Notes under the pieces: model-generated | Seen by the model: only the letters and a program-made list of their open reading frames with translations | Told to the model about the DNA's origin: nothing | Database searches by the model: none | DNA from: Mycoplasmoides gallisepticum | Lineage (GTDB): Bacteria; Bacillota_I; Bacilli_A; Mycoplasmatales; Mycoplasmoidaceae | Reading direction: 5' to 3' | Assembly (NCBI RefSeq): GCF_900476085.1 | Contig: NZ_LS991952.1 | Span: 682,001-746,000 of the forward strand | DNA: 64,000 nucleotides | Translations under genes and position numbers: made by a program | Shown: positions 12,501-21,293 of the stretch, one piece after another | How positions within the stretch are numbered: the stretch's first letter is position 1 | How the letters are laid out: each line of letters opens with the position of its first letter

Positions 12501-15094
12501 TTATTAAACATATTGATCCTAGTGATCACATTAGGTTTATTTGGTTCAGTTTCAAAGATTCTAAATGACAGTTGGTCATTTTGTGAAACAAAGACAGATC
12601 TGTTTAATAATGGGTTGCCAGCACCATCAGTTAGTTGACTAATAATTGAAGCAGCTGTCACTGGTGCTCATTTATATTCAGATGTACCACCTTCAGTTTG
12701 TGATTTAACAAACGCTTTAGCTAACCCTGAAATTGATGGGTTGATCGTTCCAGAATCAGAGTCAAATGAGTTAGCAAAGAATAAATCTCTAATCGCAACA
12801 TTTCTTAATTTAGCAGCTTCAGTTAACCCACTGAAGTCTTGTAAGAAACGGCGTTTCTTATTTCTTAAAACTTCAGATAAACTATCGTTAGCATCAGCTG
12901 TACCTCAGATATCTTCTAACGGTTCAGTTTCATATCTTAATACGTTACCATTTTCATCCAAGATCCCAAATCTAAAGCGAATGAACTTGCCAGATGGGGT
13001 GATTTGGTTATTAGCATTAACCCTAACTACTTCTAGATTACTTCTAGCATCTAAATAGTTAATTAACGCACGGTAAGAGAAGAATGAAGCTTCACTAGCA
13101 CCATTTCTAGTTGATAGACCACCAACGATTACAGGATTATCACGGTCAATGAATGCTTGACCTTGATCTAGAGTGTAGTGGTGACCGTATTCGTGAGTCG
13201 CTACGTATTTTAAGAAATCAATTGGTAAACCATCAAACCCTGGTACTAAAGCTGCTAGAACTGTTGGTAAACCGATCCGATCACTTGGTGTAAACCCTTT
13301 AAATGGCCCTTCAACAACTTGGTATTGGAACACCCCATTAGAATCAACTGTTCTTTGAACATTTGGACCATCTAACTGTCTTAGTAAGTGTGGGTATTTT
13401 TTAACAACTTTCTTAATTAAGTTGTTATAAACAGAAACATATAATTGATAACTTCTAGAATCTAATCCAGTTAATGGATTACCTTGTTCATCTCTTGCTT
13501 GGTTATCAGTTGGTGTGTAGAATAATGAAACTGGATCGATCCCACCTTGGTAGTTGATTGCTTCTAAGAAATCATCAAACCCTTCTGGAGAATAATCATT
13601 AGCTTTGTTTGCGACAAACTCTAATGACGAACTTGCTCCTTCTTGTAAGTTTTCTAAGACTTCTTGAAGATTAACTTTTAAGCTATACTCTTGTGCATTG
13701 TTAGTTTTTTCAAAACTAACAACTTTATACTTCTTAACTCTAGCTTGTTGTTCTTCTAGACTACTAAGTGCTTTAAGATCTGGATTTTCATTAATCGCTT
13801 CAACAAACAGGTTGTAGAAATGATTTAACTTATTATCATCTTGATATAGATAAAACTCATTATTTAGGTATGAGTCCATATCATAGAAGTTTAAGTAATT
13901 ACTAATATTATCTTGATAAGCTGATAATAATGTTTTGTATGAAACATAACGGCTGTTATTTAAACTGTTTAGATCAACATTAAGGTTAAGTGTTGTTTCT
14001 GAACCAGGTTCAGCAACCGTTAGATCAAGTGCTGGTTCGGTGTTGTTTTGTGTTGGTGCAGTTACTTTAACAGATTTAATTTGGTAAGTTTTAAATAGAT
14101 CTAAAGTTTGACTATTTAAAACTGGATATTGTGTTTTAAGCTCATCTAGATCTGTTTGTGTGAAGTTTTCATTAACAATAATCGGACTTCGATAAACAGG
14201 GGGTGCATTACGGTTCTGTTGATCTGTTGTTGGTGAGCCAATCGCAATCTTAAAGGTTTTATTAACTAGTTTGCTAGCTCGATAAATCTCACCAAACCCA
14301 ACTGTTGAATCTGAATTACCTTCTCTTTGAATATCATTTTTAAGCGCACTTGTTAAAGGAATATTCTTTAAGAACTGATCTAGATCTTTCTTAGAAGTTT
14401 CATTTGAAAACACACTATAAGTTAATGAGTCAACCTCATTACCAGGTCCCGCAATCGTTGAGTGAATTGGTAATGAACCAAAGAAAGCATCTGGGAAGAA
14501 CTTAATCTCACTCACTTCTTTATGTAAAGTAGAGTGTGAACCTAAAGTAATCGCGTTCCCATTTTGTTCTACCCCTGGAACTAGTCTGAACGAATCCAAG
14601 GTTAATAGATCAGGACCTCAAGCTACGTTAGTAATAAATCAATTAGTGAACTCCAAGAATTGCTTTGGTCTAACCGCTAATACGTACTCATCAAAGAAAC
14701 TAAATGAACCATATTTAATTTCTAGAACAAAGGGTTCGTTAAAACGCTTGTAATACTCGCTAAAGAACTGATCAAAGTCATACTTCTGATTTGGATTATC
14801 TAAGAACCAGAATTCAGTAGCATCACTTGAGATCCGCCCTGTTTGTGCTGTCTTATTAGCATTAGTGATCGTTAGTTCAGGATTTAAATTACCATTTTGG
14901 TCATAAATTTTTGAATAATCATTATCAAACAACTGCTTGTTTGCTGGAAATAATTGCCCATTTTTTTCTGCTGAGTTTTCAGCAAACCCAATCATAGAAC
15001 CAATTATCACAGCAGACGCTAAGCTAATCACACCTAGGGCTAATCCAGTTTTTAGTAATAATGATTTAGATTTTAATGATCATTTTTTTAACAT
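9593..15094 (-). CDS. Large membrane-anchored PDxFFG protein with HExxH metalloprotease motif
   Basis: An 1833-residue protein with an uncleaved signal anchor near residues 14-38 (no lipobox Cys) and a large extracellular part. PDAFFG at residues 201-206 matches the motif that gives the mycoplasma PDxFFG family its name. HEYGHH at residues 634-639 is an HExxH zinc-binding motif, and Glu668 in NGASEASFF lies 30 residues after the second His, where a gluzincin third ligand would be expected. Known members are uncharacterised surface proteins; proteolysis is inference. The start ATG at 15094 has an AGGAT-type site just upstream. It heads the opp operon. A 37-codon copy of its 3' end survives at 15594-15709. 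Confidence 0.85.
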
Positions 15095-15140
15095 TGATCC
15101 TGTTCTTTCCTTCTTGTTTGTTCTTTTTTGACTTACGTTA

Positions 15141-15264
15141 ATTATATTAATAAGAAAGTGATTGCTTTACCTTGCAATCACTATTATCCAACTGTAGCTA
15201 TTTAAATCTTCTTGTTATTTAAAAATGATTGCTTAATCTTTATTTGGTTTTTGAATAAGCAATC
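15141..15264 (-). promoter_or_regulatory. Candidate attenuator with alternative hairpins (leader B) and second -10 box
   Basis: This has the same order as leader A. On the minus strand segment 1 (15264-15256, GATTGCTTA) can pair with segment 2 (15235-15226, TAAGCAATCA). Segments 3 and 4 (15182-15174 and 15165-15157) form a perfect 9-bp AGTGATTGC/GCAATCACT stem. Segment 2 can alternatively pair with segment 3 over GCAATCA/TGATTGC. The T-run after segment 4 is weak (TTTCTTATT). A TATAAT at 15141-15146 just downstream may be a second start for the PDxFFG gene. The structures are visible; their function is inferred. Confidence 0.5.
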
Positions 15265-15294
15265 TACTATTAATTTTTAGTCTTATTATTGAAA

Positions 15295-15444
15295 TTACTT
15301 ATTCAGCTGAATCTTGCTTACCATAATCTTGGTATTAATGCGATTATTAACATAGCAAATATTAGAAGTCTTTCATGTCTTCATAATCCTTGTGTTATCA
15401 ATGTTGTTAAAACGTTGTGTTAATAATTCGTAATTTCTTAACAT
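15295..15444 (-). CDS. Short leader ORF B, 49 codons
   Basis: The ATG lies 12 nt downstream of a TATAAT box, the same spacing as in leader ORF A. The peptide begins MLRNYELLTQRFNNID and includes one TGA-Trp codon. The shared MLR start and LTQ-x-F-x-x-I register with ORF A, despite diverged DNA further on, hint at selection on the start region. It ends 30 nt before the first segment of the hairpin array. It may be a leader peptide for the PDxFFG/opp transcript or the worn 5' end of a duplicated gene. Confidence 0.4.
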
Positions 15445-15456
15445 AATATCCATATT

Positions 15457-15462
15457 ATTATA
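15457..15462 (-). promoter_or_regulatory. -10 box of leader B
   Basis: A perfect TATAAT on the minus strand, 12 nt before the ATG of leader ORF B. It would produce a transcript with a 5' UTR of only about 5 nt and a leader of about 350 nt before the PDxFFG start codon. Confidence 0.6.
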
Positions 15463-15593
15463 CAAAAAAACTTGAAAACTGTAAATTTAATATTACTAAT
15501 TGATCGATTTAAGAATCTATTATAGATCAGATCTTATTCAGATTTATTGATTCTTAATCTAGATCTAAAGACATTATTATTTTGATCTAATTC

Positions 15594-15709
15594 TTAGTTT
15601 GTCACGTTAAATTGGAAATCAACACTAATGATCGTTTTAATTGTTTTTCTACCATCAACAGTAGTGTTTTGATTTTCAATCTTAACTGGTGATTGTTCAA
15701 CAGCTTTAG
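15594..15709 (-). pseudogene. 3' remnant of a second PDxFFG gene
   Basis: The last 37 codons plus stop of a PDxFFG-type gene, closely matching the end of the intact gene at 9593-9704 in DNA and protein (both end in DFQFNVTN). Only a few substitutions are present, for example Arg-Lys-Thr in place of Asn-Lys-Arg. The match stops abruptly at 15709, directly before the rpsB terminator. It indicates that a tandem or neighbouring copy once stood here and was deleted except for its tail. Confidence 0.85.
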
Positions 15710-15717
15710 AATATAGA

Positions 15718-15751
15718 TAAAAAACTTCAAGCAGTAATTTGCTTGAAGTTT
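15718..15751 (-). terminator. Intrinsic terminator of rpsB
   Basis: A 12-bp stem (AAACTTCAAGCA/TGCTTGAAGTTT) with a 6-nt loop and a T6 run on the minus strand, 17 nt after the rpsB stop codon. Confidence 0.9.
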
Positions 15752-15767
15752 AATTATTGACGAAATT

Positions 15768-16739
15768 TTATTTTTCAGCTTTCTTCTCAGCTGGTTTTGC
15801 TGATTCTTCTGCTTTAGGTTGCTTTTTGTTAAAACCAGCACGGTCACGGTTAACAACGGTTCTAGTTTCTTTCTTAACTAATTGAGGAATGTCAATCTCT
15901 TCATCAGGTTTGAAAGCAAACTTAGCTGGGTTACCTTGAGCTAGTGCAACTGCATCACCTAAAAGGTTAAGTAATAAGGTAACTGAGCGAATGTTGTAGT
16001 TATTAGCTGGGATTGGTAAAGTAATAACGTTAGGATCAGAGTTTGTATTACATAAAGCAATAACTGGGATTCTCAGTTTTCTTGCTTCAGTAACTGCATT
16101 CTTTTCTTTAATTGGGTCATCAATCACTAAAACGTGAGGAAGGCCTTGCATATCTTTAATACCACCAAAGAACCTTTCAAGTTTAGCTAATTTCTTCATG
16201 ATCATGATCTGTTCTTTTTTAGTGTACTTAGTTAGATCATTATCACGAGTGTGAATTAATCTCTTTAATTGATTAATTGAGTTGCTGATTGTCTTGAAGT
16301 TAGTTAGTGTTCCACCTAATCATCTTTGATTAATGTAGAAACTGTTAGTTCTTTCAGCGATTGATTGAATTAACTCTTGAACTGCTTTAGATTTAGTTCC
16401 AACGAATAAAATATTCTTTTTAGCTTTAGCTGCTTCAGTTAAATAATTAAAAGCTTCGTGTAACTTAAGATTTAATAAATCTGAGTTAATTAAATCGAAT
16501 TGAGCACTAAATTGAGCAGCGTTTCTAGGAATGATGTAGTGCTTCATCTTAGGGTTTCATTTACGTTTTGCTACCCCGTTAAAAGCCCCAACGTCTAAAA
16601 GCTTTGTGTGTGTTACTAAAACTTTGTCTGTTGAATTTGCAGGCACTTGTTCTTCTTTAGATTGAACTGTTTGTGCAGGTGATTCTTCTGCTTTTGCAGC
16701 TTGTGCTGATTCAACATTTAAATCTTCAAATAAAAACAT
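15768..16739 (-). CDS. rpsB: 30S ribosomal protein S2
   Basis: A 323-residue protein with the S2 core, for example NPKMKHYIIPRN, NILFVGTKSKA, FYINQRWLGGTLTNF and PHVLVIDDPIKEKNAVTEA. Residues 1-50 form an Ala/Glu/Gln-rich extension before VTHTKLLDVGAFNG, and the last 40 residues are Lys/Ala/Glu-rich; both ends are longer than in typical bacterial S2 (about 240-260). The start ATG is preceded by a GAAAGGTGA ribosome-binding site. It is part of the small subunit, where S2 binds late and helps recruit S1-type factors. Monocistronic, with its own terminator. Confidence 0.96.
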
Positions 16740-16779
16740 TTAAATAAATGTTCACCTTTCTATAAATATGTACTGTATC

Positions 16780-16805
16780 AAAAAAAATCTATTTTAATTA
16801 ATAGA
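16780..16805 (-). terminator. Hairpin with T8 between the flavin reductase gene and rpsB
   Basis: A 6-bp TCTATT/AATAGA stem with a T8 run on the minus strand, 34 nt after the upstream gene's stop. It could end that gene, or act inside the rpsB leader, since a TATAAA-type -10 candidate (about 16815-16821) lies upstream of it. Weak stem; role uncertain. Confidence 0.5.
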
Positions 16806-16838
16806 CCGTATATATTTTATACTAATTAATCAAATAGA

Positions 16839-17432
16839 TTAGAAATTTTTTGCTTTTTCTTTAATAAGCGCTAGATTAGGTTCTACAATTTCTTTTGGTT
16901 GCTTGTTTAAGTATTCAACTTTTGTTCCTGCAACTTTGATACTGTCAACCTTAGCACCAATGAATTCAAACACACCCTTTAGTAAAACTGTTACGTCAGC
17001 AAATGCGTATCAACCTTCAGGTGCGCCTTGGGTGTTAATAATCATTACTTTTAAGTGATCAATTAAACCAATTGATCCACCTTTTTTTGAATATTTATAG
17101 CTAAAGGTTTTGTTAGCTACACAAATTTTATCAAGTCAATTCTTAAGAGTTGCTGGATAATTGAAATTAGTCATCGGAGCAATTACTACTAATTTATCAA
17201 CACTTTTAATCTGGTTAATTAATGGGTCAACGTTTTCATCCTTAAAGTGTTCCTTAGAATTTTTAGAAGTTAAAGTCATTGATGCTTTATCTAATTCGTT
17301 TAGGTCCAATCAGCTAACTTGATCAGATGGGTTTAGTTTTAAATATTCAGATTCGAATGATTTTGCTAATTGATAAGAAAAGCTAGCTTCGTTAGCTACT
17401 GGAGAAGCATTAATGAAAAGTACTTTGCTCAT
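16839..17432 (-). CDS. FMN-dependent NADH-azoreductase family protein (AcpD-like)
   Basis: 197 residues with a flavodoxin-like fold: the N-terminal beta strand and phosphate-binding loop [19 protein letters not shown], then [23 protein letters not shown], which matches the FMN-binding P-M-x-N-F-x-x-P-x-x-L-K-x-W-x-D segment of the AzoR/AcpD family. It should be a cytosolic flavin oxidoreductase reducing quinones or azo compounds with NAD(P)H. It starts with ATG after a good AGAGGA site and has a TATAAT box at 17476-17481. No clear operon partner. Confidence 0.88.
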
Positions 17433-17475
17433 GATTCCTCTTTTTAGTAAATTAAAAATTAAGTTAAGTACCTAT

Positions 17476-17481
17476 ATTATA
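17476..17481 (-). promoter_or_regulatory. -10 box of the azoreductase-like gene
   Basis: TATAAT on the minus strand, 43 nt before the start codon, leaving a leader of about 36 nt that contains the AGAGGA ribosome-binding site. Confidence 0.55.
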
Positions 17482-18240
17482 CGACGAAGCAGTTAATATT
17501 TTTGTTTTGTACATTAAATTCTTAAGGTTTTTGTTCACTCATCATAAATTAGAAAATTCGATGCTCTAATTAAGCATATGTCCCTCACATTTACTCTAAT
17601 AAAAACCTATTGGTTTTTTTTGGTAAAAACAAAGTTAGTATTCAAAATCTATTAAAAAAAACACGGTAAATTTAATAAAAAAAGAAGTATTTATATTTAG
17701 TTACTTTAATTAATTTTTACGGTCGTAATTTTGCTTTTCAGTTAAATAATGCGTTTGAAAGGTAAGTTCTTCAATTTAGTAATATAGTTCTTTGCAAACC
17801 ATTATATAATCGACATCGATATTCACTCACAACTAAATATTGCTTTATTACAACTCTATCCATTAGATATCTTATTCGAATATTTCTTTTAGACTATTAA
17901 ACATAAAAAAAGGTTATTTTTACCGTATTTTTCTAAAAAATTTAAAATTTTTAATGAATAAAAAACACATAGTAATAAAGCGATCTATCTAGAATTTTCG
18001 ATATAAATATATCCTCTAAAAATTGAGTTTGCTGAACGACTAAATACTTATAATTAAGCTTAGTTTTTACTGTAATGGATTTAGTGCTGTGTGATTGTTA
18101 ATTTGTTATAATTAAACATTACTAGCCATATTAAGAATATTCAGTTGTTAGGCTATATTTGATAAATAATTTTTTATAATCTTGATATTCAAAGTTGTTA
18201 CTGAAAAGAAATTAACAAAAAATTAGATATTTGTTTAAAC
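17482..18240. other. Long intergenic region without a recognised gene
   Basis: No open frame with coding character is visible on either strand under code 4. A 7-bp hairpin (AAAAACC/GGTTTTT with a TATT loop, about 17604-17621) is followed by T residues on the plus strand and by a shorter T run on the minus strand, so it looks like a terminator without an obvious gene. TATAAT boxes on the plus strand lie at 18107-18112 and 18175-18180, the latter fitting the gene at 18241. No RNase P, tmRNA or tRNA signature was found. Confidence 0.5.
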
Positions 18241-19119
18241 ATGGTTAAATTTTTTAATAAAGTAATCAGAAGATTAATATATATTGTGGGAATTGTCGTT
18301 GTGTTACTAATGGGCGGTATTGGCGTAACGGGTTATGTCTTTCATGATAATATTTCTACTTATTACAAAAATTTTCAAGATAGAAATAACAGTTTACTTA
18401 ACCAAACTCGCCAAATATTAATTGATGTTCAAAGAATAACATCTAATCCTGAAATAAACACGATTCCAACGAGGATTAATAATGCGATAAATACTGTTGA
18501 TGAGAGTTTAGGGCGATTCAAAACTACAATAAGTAACACCAAAAATAACGTAGCTTCAGTAGAACAATCTATACAAGAAATAAAAGATTCTTTAAAAAGA
18601 AATGAGCTTACTTTCAGAACTTTTGCTCGTAGAGAATATGACGATGTAATGCGTAGATTAGATGAATTCCAAACTACCGCAAGAAATCTAAATAACGAAG
18701 TTATTCCAAATGCTGAGAAAATTCTAGATAATGTATCAATGGGTCTTGATGGCGCTAGAAAACTACATGACATCATTAACATTTCAGAACTACTTAAGAA
18801 TGTTGATAAAACTGTAGTGCCAATTAGCAATATCATAAACGGATTACTTAAAATTAATAACGCTGTTAGTTCTGATCAATTCTCTGAAAACTTAAAATTA
18901 GTGTCTTTAATCTTAATGACTGTTAGCTTATCATTATTATCTTTAGGTGCCCTTACTTTAATATTAAGACTTATCTTCTATAGATCTATTAATGGGTATG
19001 TTGTTAAGAGATCTAAAGCTAAACAACAATTAGCAGATTTTTTTGAAAAGGCTTGCAAAATTTATCCAGAACTTTCTAACGAAATTAAGAAAGATGTAGA
19101 ACACCTTCAATCAAGTTAA
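18241..19119 (+). CDS. Membrane protein with a long helical extracytoplasmic domain
   Basis: 292 residues, not recognised. One membrane helix lies near residues 12-34 and a second near residues 222-245. Between them is a helical, heptad-like region rich in Asn, Ile, Leu and Val (LLNQTRQILIDVQ, TISNTKNNVASVEQSIQEI) that would form a coiled coil outside the cell. The short Lys-rich C-terminus is cytoplasmic. The layout resembles sensor-type or scaffold proteins but no signalling domain is present. It has its own promoter (TATAAT at 18175-18180) and a bidirectional terminator, so it is monocistronic. Confidence 0.75.
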   Translation: MVKFFNKVIRRLIYIVGIVVVLLMGGIGVTGYVFHDNISTYYKNFQDRNNSLLNQTRQILIDVQRITSNPEINTIPTRINNAINTVDESLGRFKTTISNTKNNVASVEQSIQEIKDSLKRNELTFRTFARREYDDVMRRLDEFQTTARNLNNEVIPNAEKILDNVSMGLDGARKLHDIINISELLKNVDKTVVPISNIINGLLKINNAVSSDQFSENLKLVSLILMTVSLSLLSLGALTLILRLIFYRSINGYVVKRSKAKQQLADFFEKACKIYPELSNEIKKDVEHLQSS

Positions 19120-19137
19120 TAAAAACTTGAGATAAAT

Positions 19138-19167
19138 AAAAATACCCTATAAAAGGGTATTTTTTTA
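19138..19167. terminator. Bidirectional terminator
   Basis: An 11-bp AAAAATACCCT/AGGGTATTTTT stem with a 5-nt loop, ending in T runs on both strands, between convergent genes at 18241-19119 and 19189-20430. Confidence 0.9.
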
Positions 19168-19188
19168 TGCCTAAAAGAAACTTTTTGA

Positions 19189-20430
19189 CTATTTAGCTTT
19201 TCTTCATTTTAACCAATAATCATTCATTAACTTCTCGTTATAGTTGTGGGCTTGCTTAATATAATATTTTTTATTCCTAATTTCTCTAGGTAAATAATCC
19301 TGGCTTACCCAGTGGCTGTCATAGTTATGAGGGTTTTTGTATTTTTGCATATTATTCAATGGGCTTGATAGATTAATTGGATTCTTCTTAATATGTCAAG
19401 GAACATCTTGAATATTACCATTAGCAACTTCTACTAAAGCATCAGAAATCGCCTCGTAAGCACTACTAGATTTTTCAGATAAAGCCATCTCTATGACAAT
19501 GCTACTTAAAATTTGGTTAGCTTCTGGGAACCCCACCTCTTTTGCTGCTTGAGTAGCTAAATAAACCCGTGAACATAAATCAGGATTTGCTAACCCTATA
19601 TCTTCATAAGCACAAGCGATTAATCTTCTAGAAATTGTTATTAAATCTTTTGTAGCAATTAGTTGAGCTAAATAGTAAACAGCAGCATCTGGATCAGACC
19701 CTCTAATAGATTTTTGTAACGCAGATTTAAGGTCATGAAAAGTGTCACCATATGATGCTAAAGAAACATTGTTGTCAATGACATTTTTTAAAATTTCTTG
19801 GGTAATTTCAATATTTTTATAATAAATGTCTAACAATTCAATAATGTTGATACCTTTACGTAAATCACCGTTAACCATGTTAGCAATTTTATACAAAATA
19901 TCATCGTTAATTGTTGTGATATTTTTTTGTTGAACAATCTTTTTATATCCTTCAAAAAGTTCTATACTTGTGGGGTTAACTAATTCAATAGTGTGAACTC
20001 TAGAACGGATTGCTGGATTGATAGTGAAGTAAGGATTTTCAGTTGTTATCCCAAATAAAATGAATGACTTAGCATCTAACCCTTTAATTAGAAGATCTTG
20101 CTTATCTCTATGTAATCTATGAATTTCATCTATGATGATTATGCATTGATTTAAATCCTTAGCCTTGCTGATAAACTGTTTTAGTTCTTGTAAACTGTCA
20201 CTAGCAGAATTAAACGAAAAACTAGGTAAGTTCATCTCTGAAATCAAAATATTACATAAAGTTGTTTTACCTATTCCAGGTTCACCAGTCACTAATAAAG
20301 AATATGGTTTTCTAAGCTCAATCATTCTTCTTAAAATTCCATATTCATGTAATAAATGTTTTTGACCAATAATATCTTCGATAGATTTAGGTTGATAAAA
20401 AAGTTCTTTATTTTTCGATACAAAAAGCAT
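19189..20430 (-). CDS. rarA: Replication-associated recombination protein A (RarA/MgsA)
   Basis: 413-residue AAA+ ATPase. Walker A GEPGIGKTT is near residue 49, Walker B IIIIDEIHRL near residue 92, sensor I around FGITTENP, and the arginine-finger region is AIRSRVHTIEL. The C-terminal part (RGSDPDAAVYYLAQLI, RRLIACAYEDIGLANP) is the RarA/WRNIP1 tetramerisation domain. It acts at stalled replication forks. The stop is the TAG at 19189 after reading TGA as Trp; standard-code calls would truncate it by about 70 residues. It overlaps the end of rsmI by 23 nt, so the two are translationally linked. Confidence 0.93.
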
Positions 20431-21229
20431 ATAGTGATGAACTCTTTAAATTATATTTATCAGCTAAATATTTGCATGCATCCTTCGACCGCATATTGTA
20501 CTTAATTAAGGTATTTAACTCTCTAATAATTTCTTCGTTTATTTCGTTCTCTTGTTTAATATTTCTTTTATTAATTAAAATTACAAATTCACCTTTATAC
20601 TCAATTTTACCGATGATTTCGCTAATTTTTCCAAAATAAAGCGATTCAAATTTTTTTGTTAATTCTCTGGCTACACAAACTTCTAAATCAGGGAAATTCT
20701 CGTTAATAATTTCTAAAGTATTTTTAATTCTATGAACTGATTCATAATAAATCAGCGTGGTGTCGTACTTCAGTTTTTCATTGAGCTCGTTAATGATTTC
20801 TTGTTTCTTGTAACCAAAAAAACCGCCGTAATAAAATTGGGAACTTTCAAAACCGCTAGTTGCTAATGCACACAAGGCCGCATTAGAACCATTAATGCAA
20901 ATAATCTGGTTAAAATCGATACTTCTTAAATAACTTACCAGTTTTTGCCCTGGGTCATTTATGCACGGAAACCCAGCATCACTAACTAATCCAACATCAT
21001 AATTTTTTAACTGTTCTTGAATCATGCTAAATCTATTAGTTTCATTAAACTTGTGATAACTAATCAGCTTCTTATCTCTAAAATTTATATTTAGCAAATT
21101 TAGTAATTTTTTAAAATTATCCGTATTTTCACAATAAATGATCTCTAATTGATTTAATATCTCTAATGCTCGATGATTAATTTCACTAAGATTACCGATA
21201 GGTAATCCCACTAAGTACAAGGCCGACAT
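20408..21229 (-). CDS. rsmI: 16S rRNA 2'-O-ribose C1402 methyltransferase RsmI
   Basis: 273 residues with the RsmI/YraL tetrapyrrole-methylase fold: LYLVGLPIGNLSEI at the N-terminus, IYCENTDNFKKLL, the glycine loop VSDAGFPCINDPGQKLV, and FYGGFFGYKK. The ETDTN-type segment of the family reads ENTDN here. It uses S-adenosylmethionine to methylate C1402 in the decoding centre. First gene of a two-gene unit with rarA. Confidence 0.92.
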   Translation of the reverse strand: MSALYLVGLPIGNLSEINHRALEILNQLEIIYCENTDNFKKLLNLLNINFRDKKLISYHKFNETNRFSMIQEQLKNYDVGLVSDAGFPCINDPGQKLVSYLRSIDFNQIICINGSNAALCALATSGFESSQFYYGGFFGYKKQEIINELNEKLKYDTTLIYYESVHRIKNTLEIINENFPDLEVCVARELTKKFESLYFGKISEIIGKIEYKGEFVILINKRNIKQENEINEEIIRELNTLIKYNMRSKDACKYLADKYNLKSSSLYAFCIEK

Positions 21230-21293
21230 ATTATAATTTTAGTTCTAAAAAATTTAATATTGATAAAATCAAATCGCTGTAAATTGTTTAACA

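Noticed and set aside
15602-15856. Minus-strand 84-residue ORF across the rpsB 3' end
   Set aside because: It crosses the rpsB terminator and overlaps rpsB in another frame; the meaningful content there is the PDxFFG tail in a different frame.
17433-18240. RNase P RNA, tmRNA or SRP RNA in the large gap
   Set aside because: None of the conserved core sequences or folds of these RNAs could be found on either strand.
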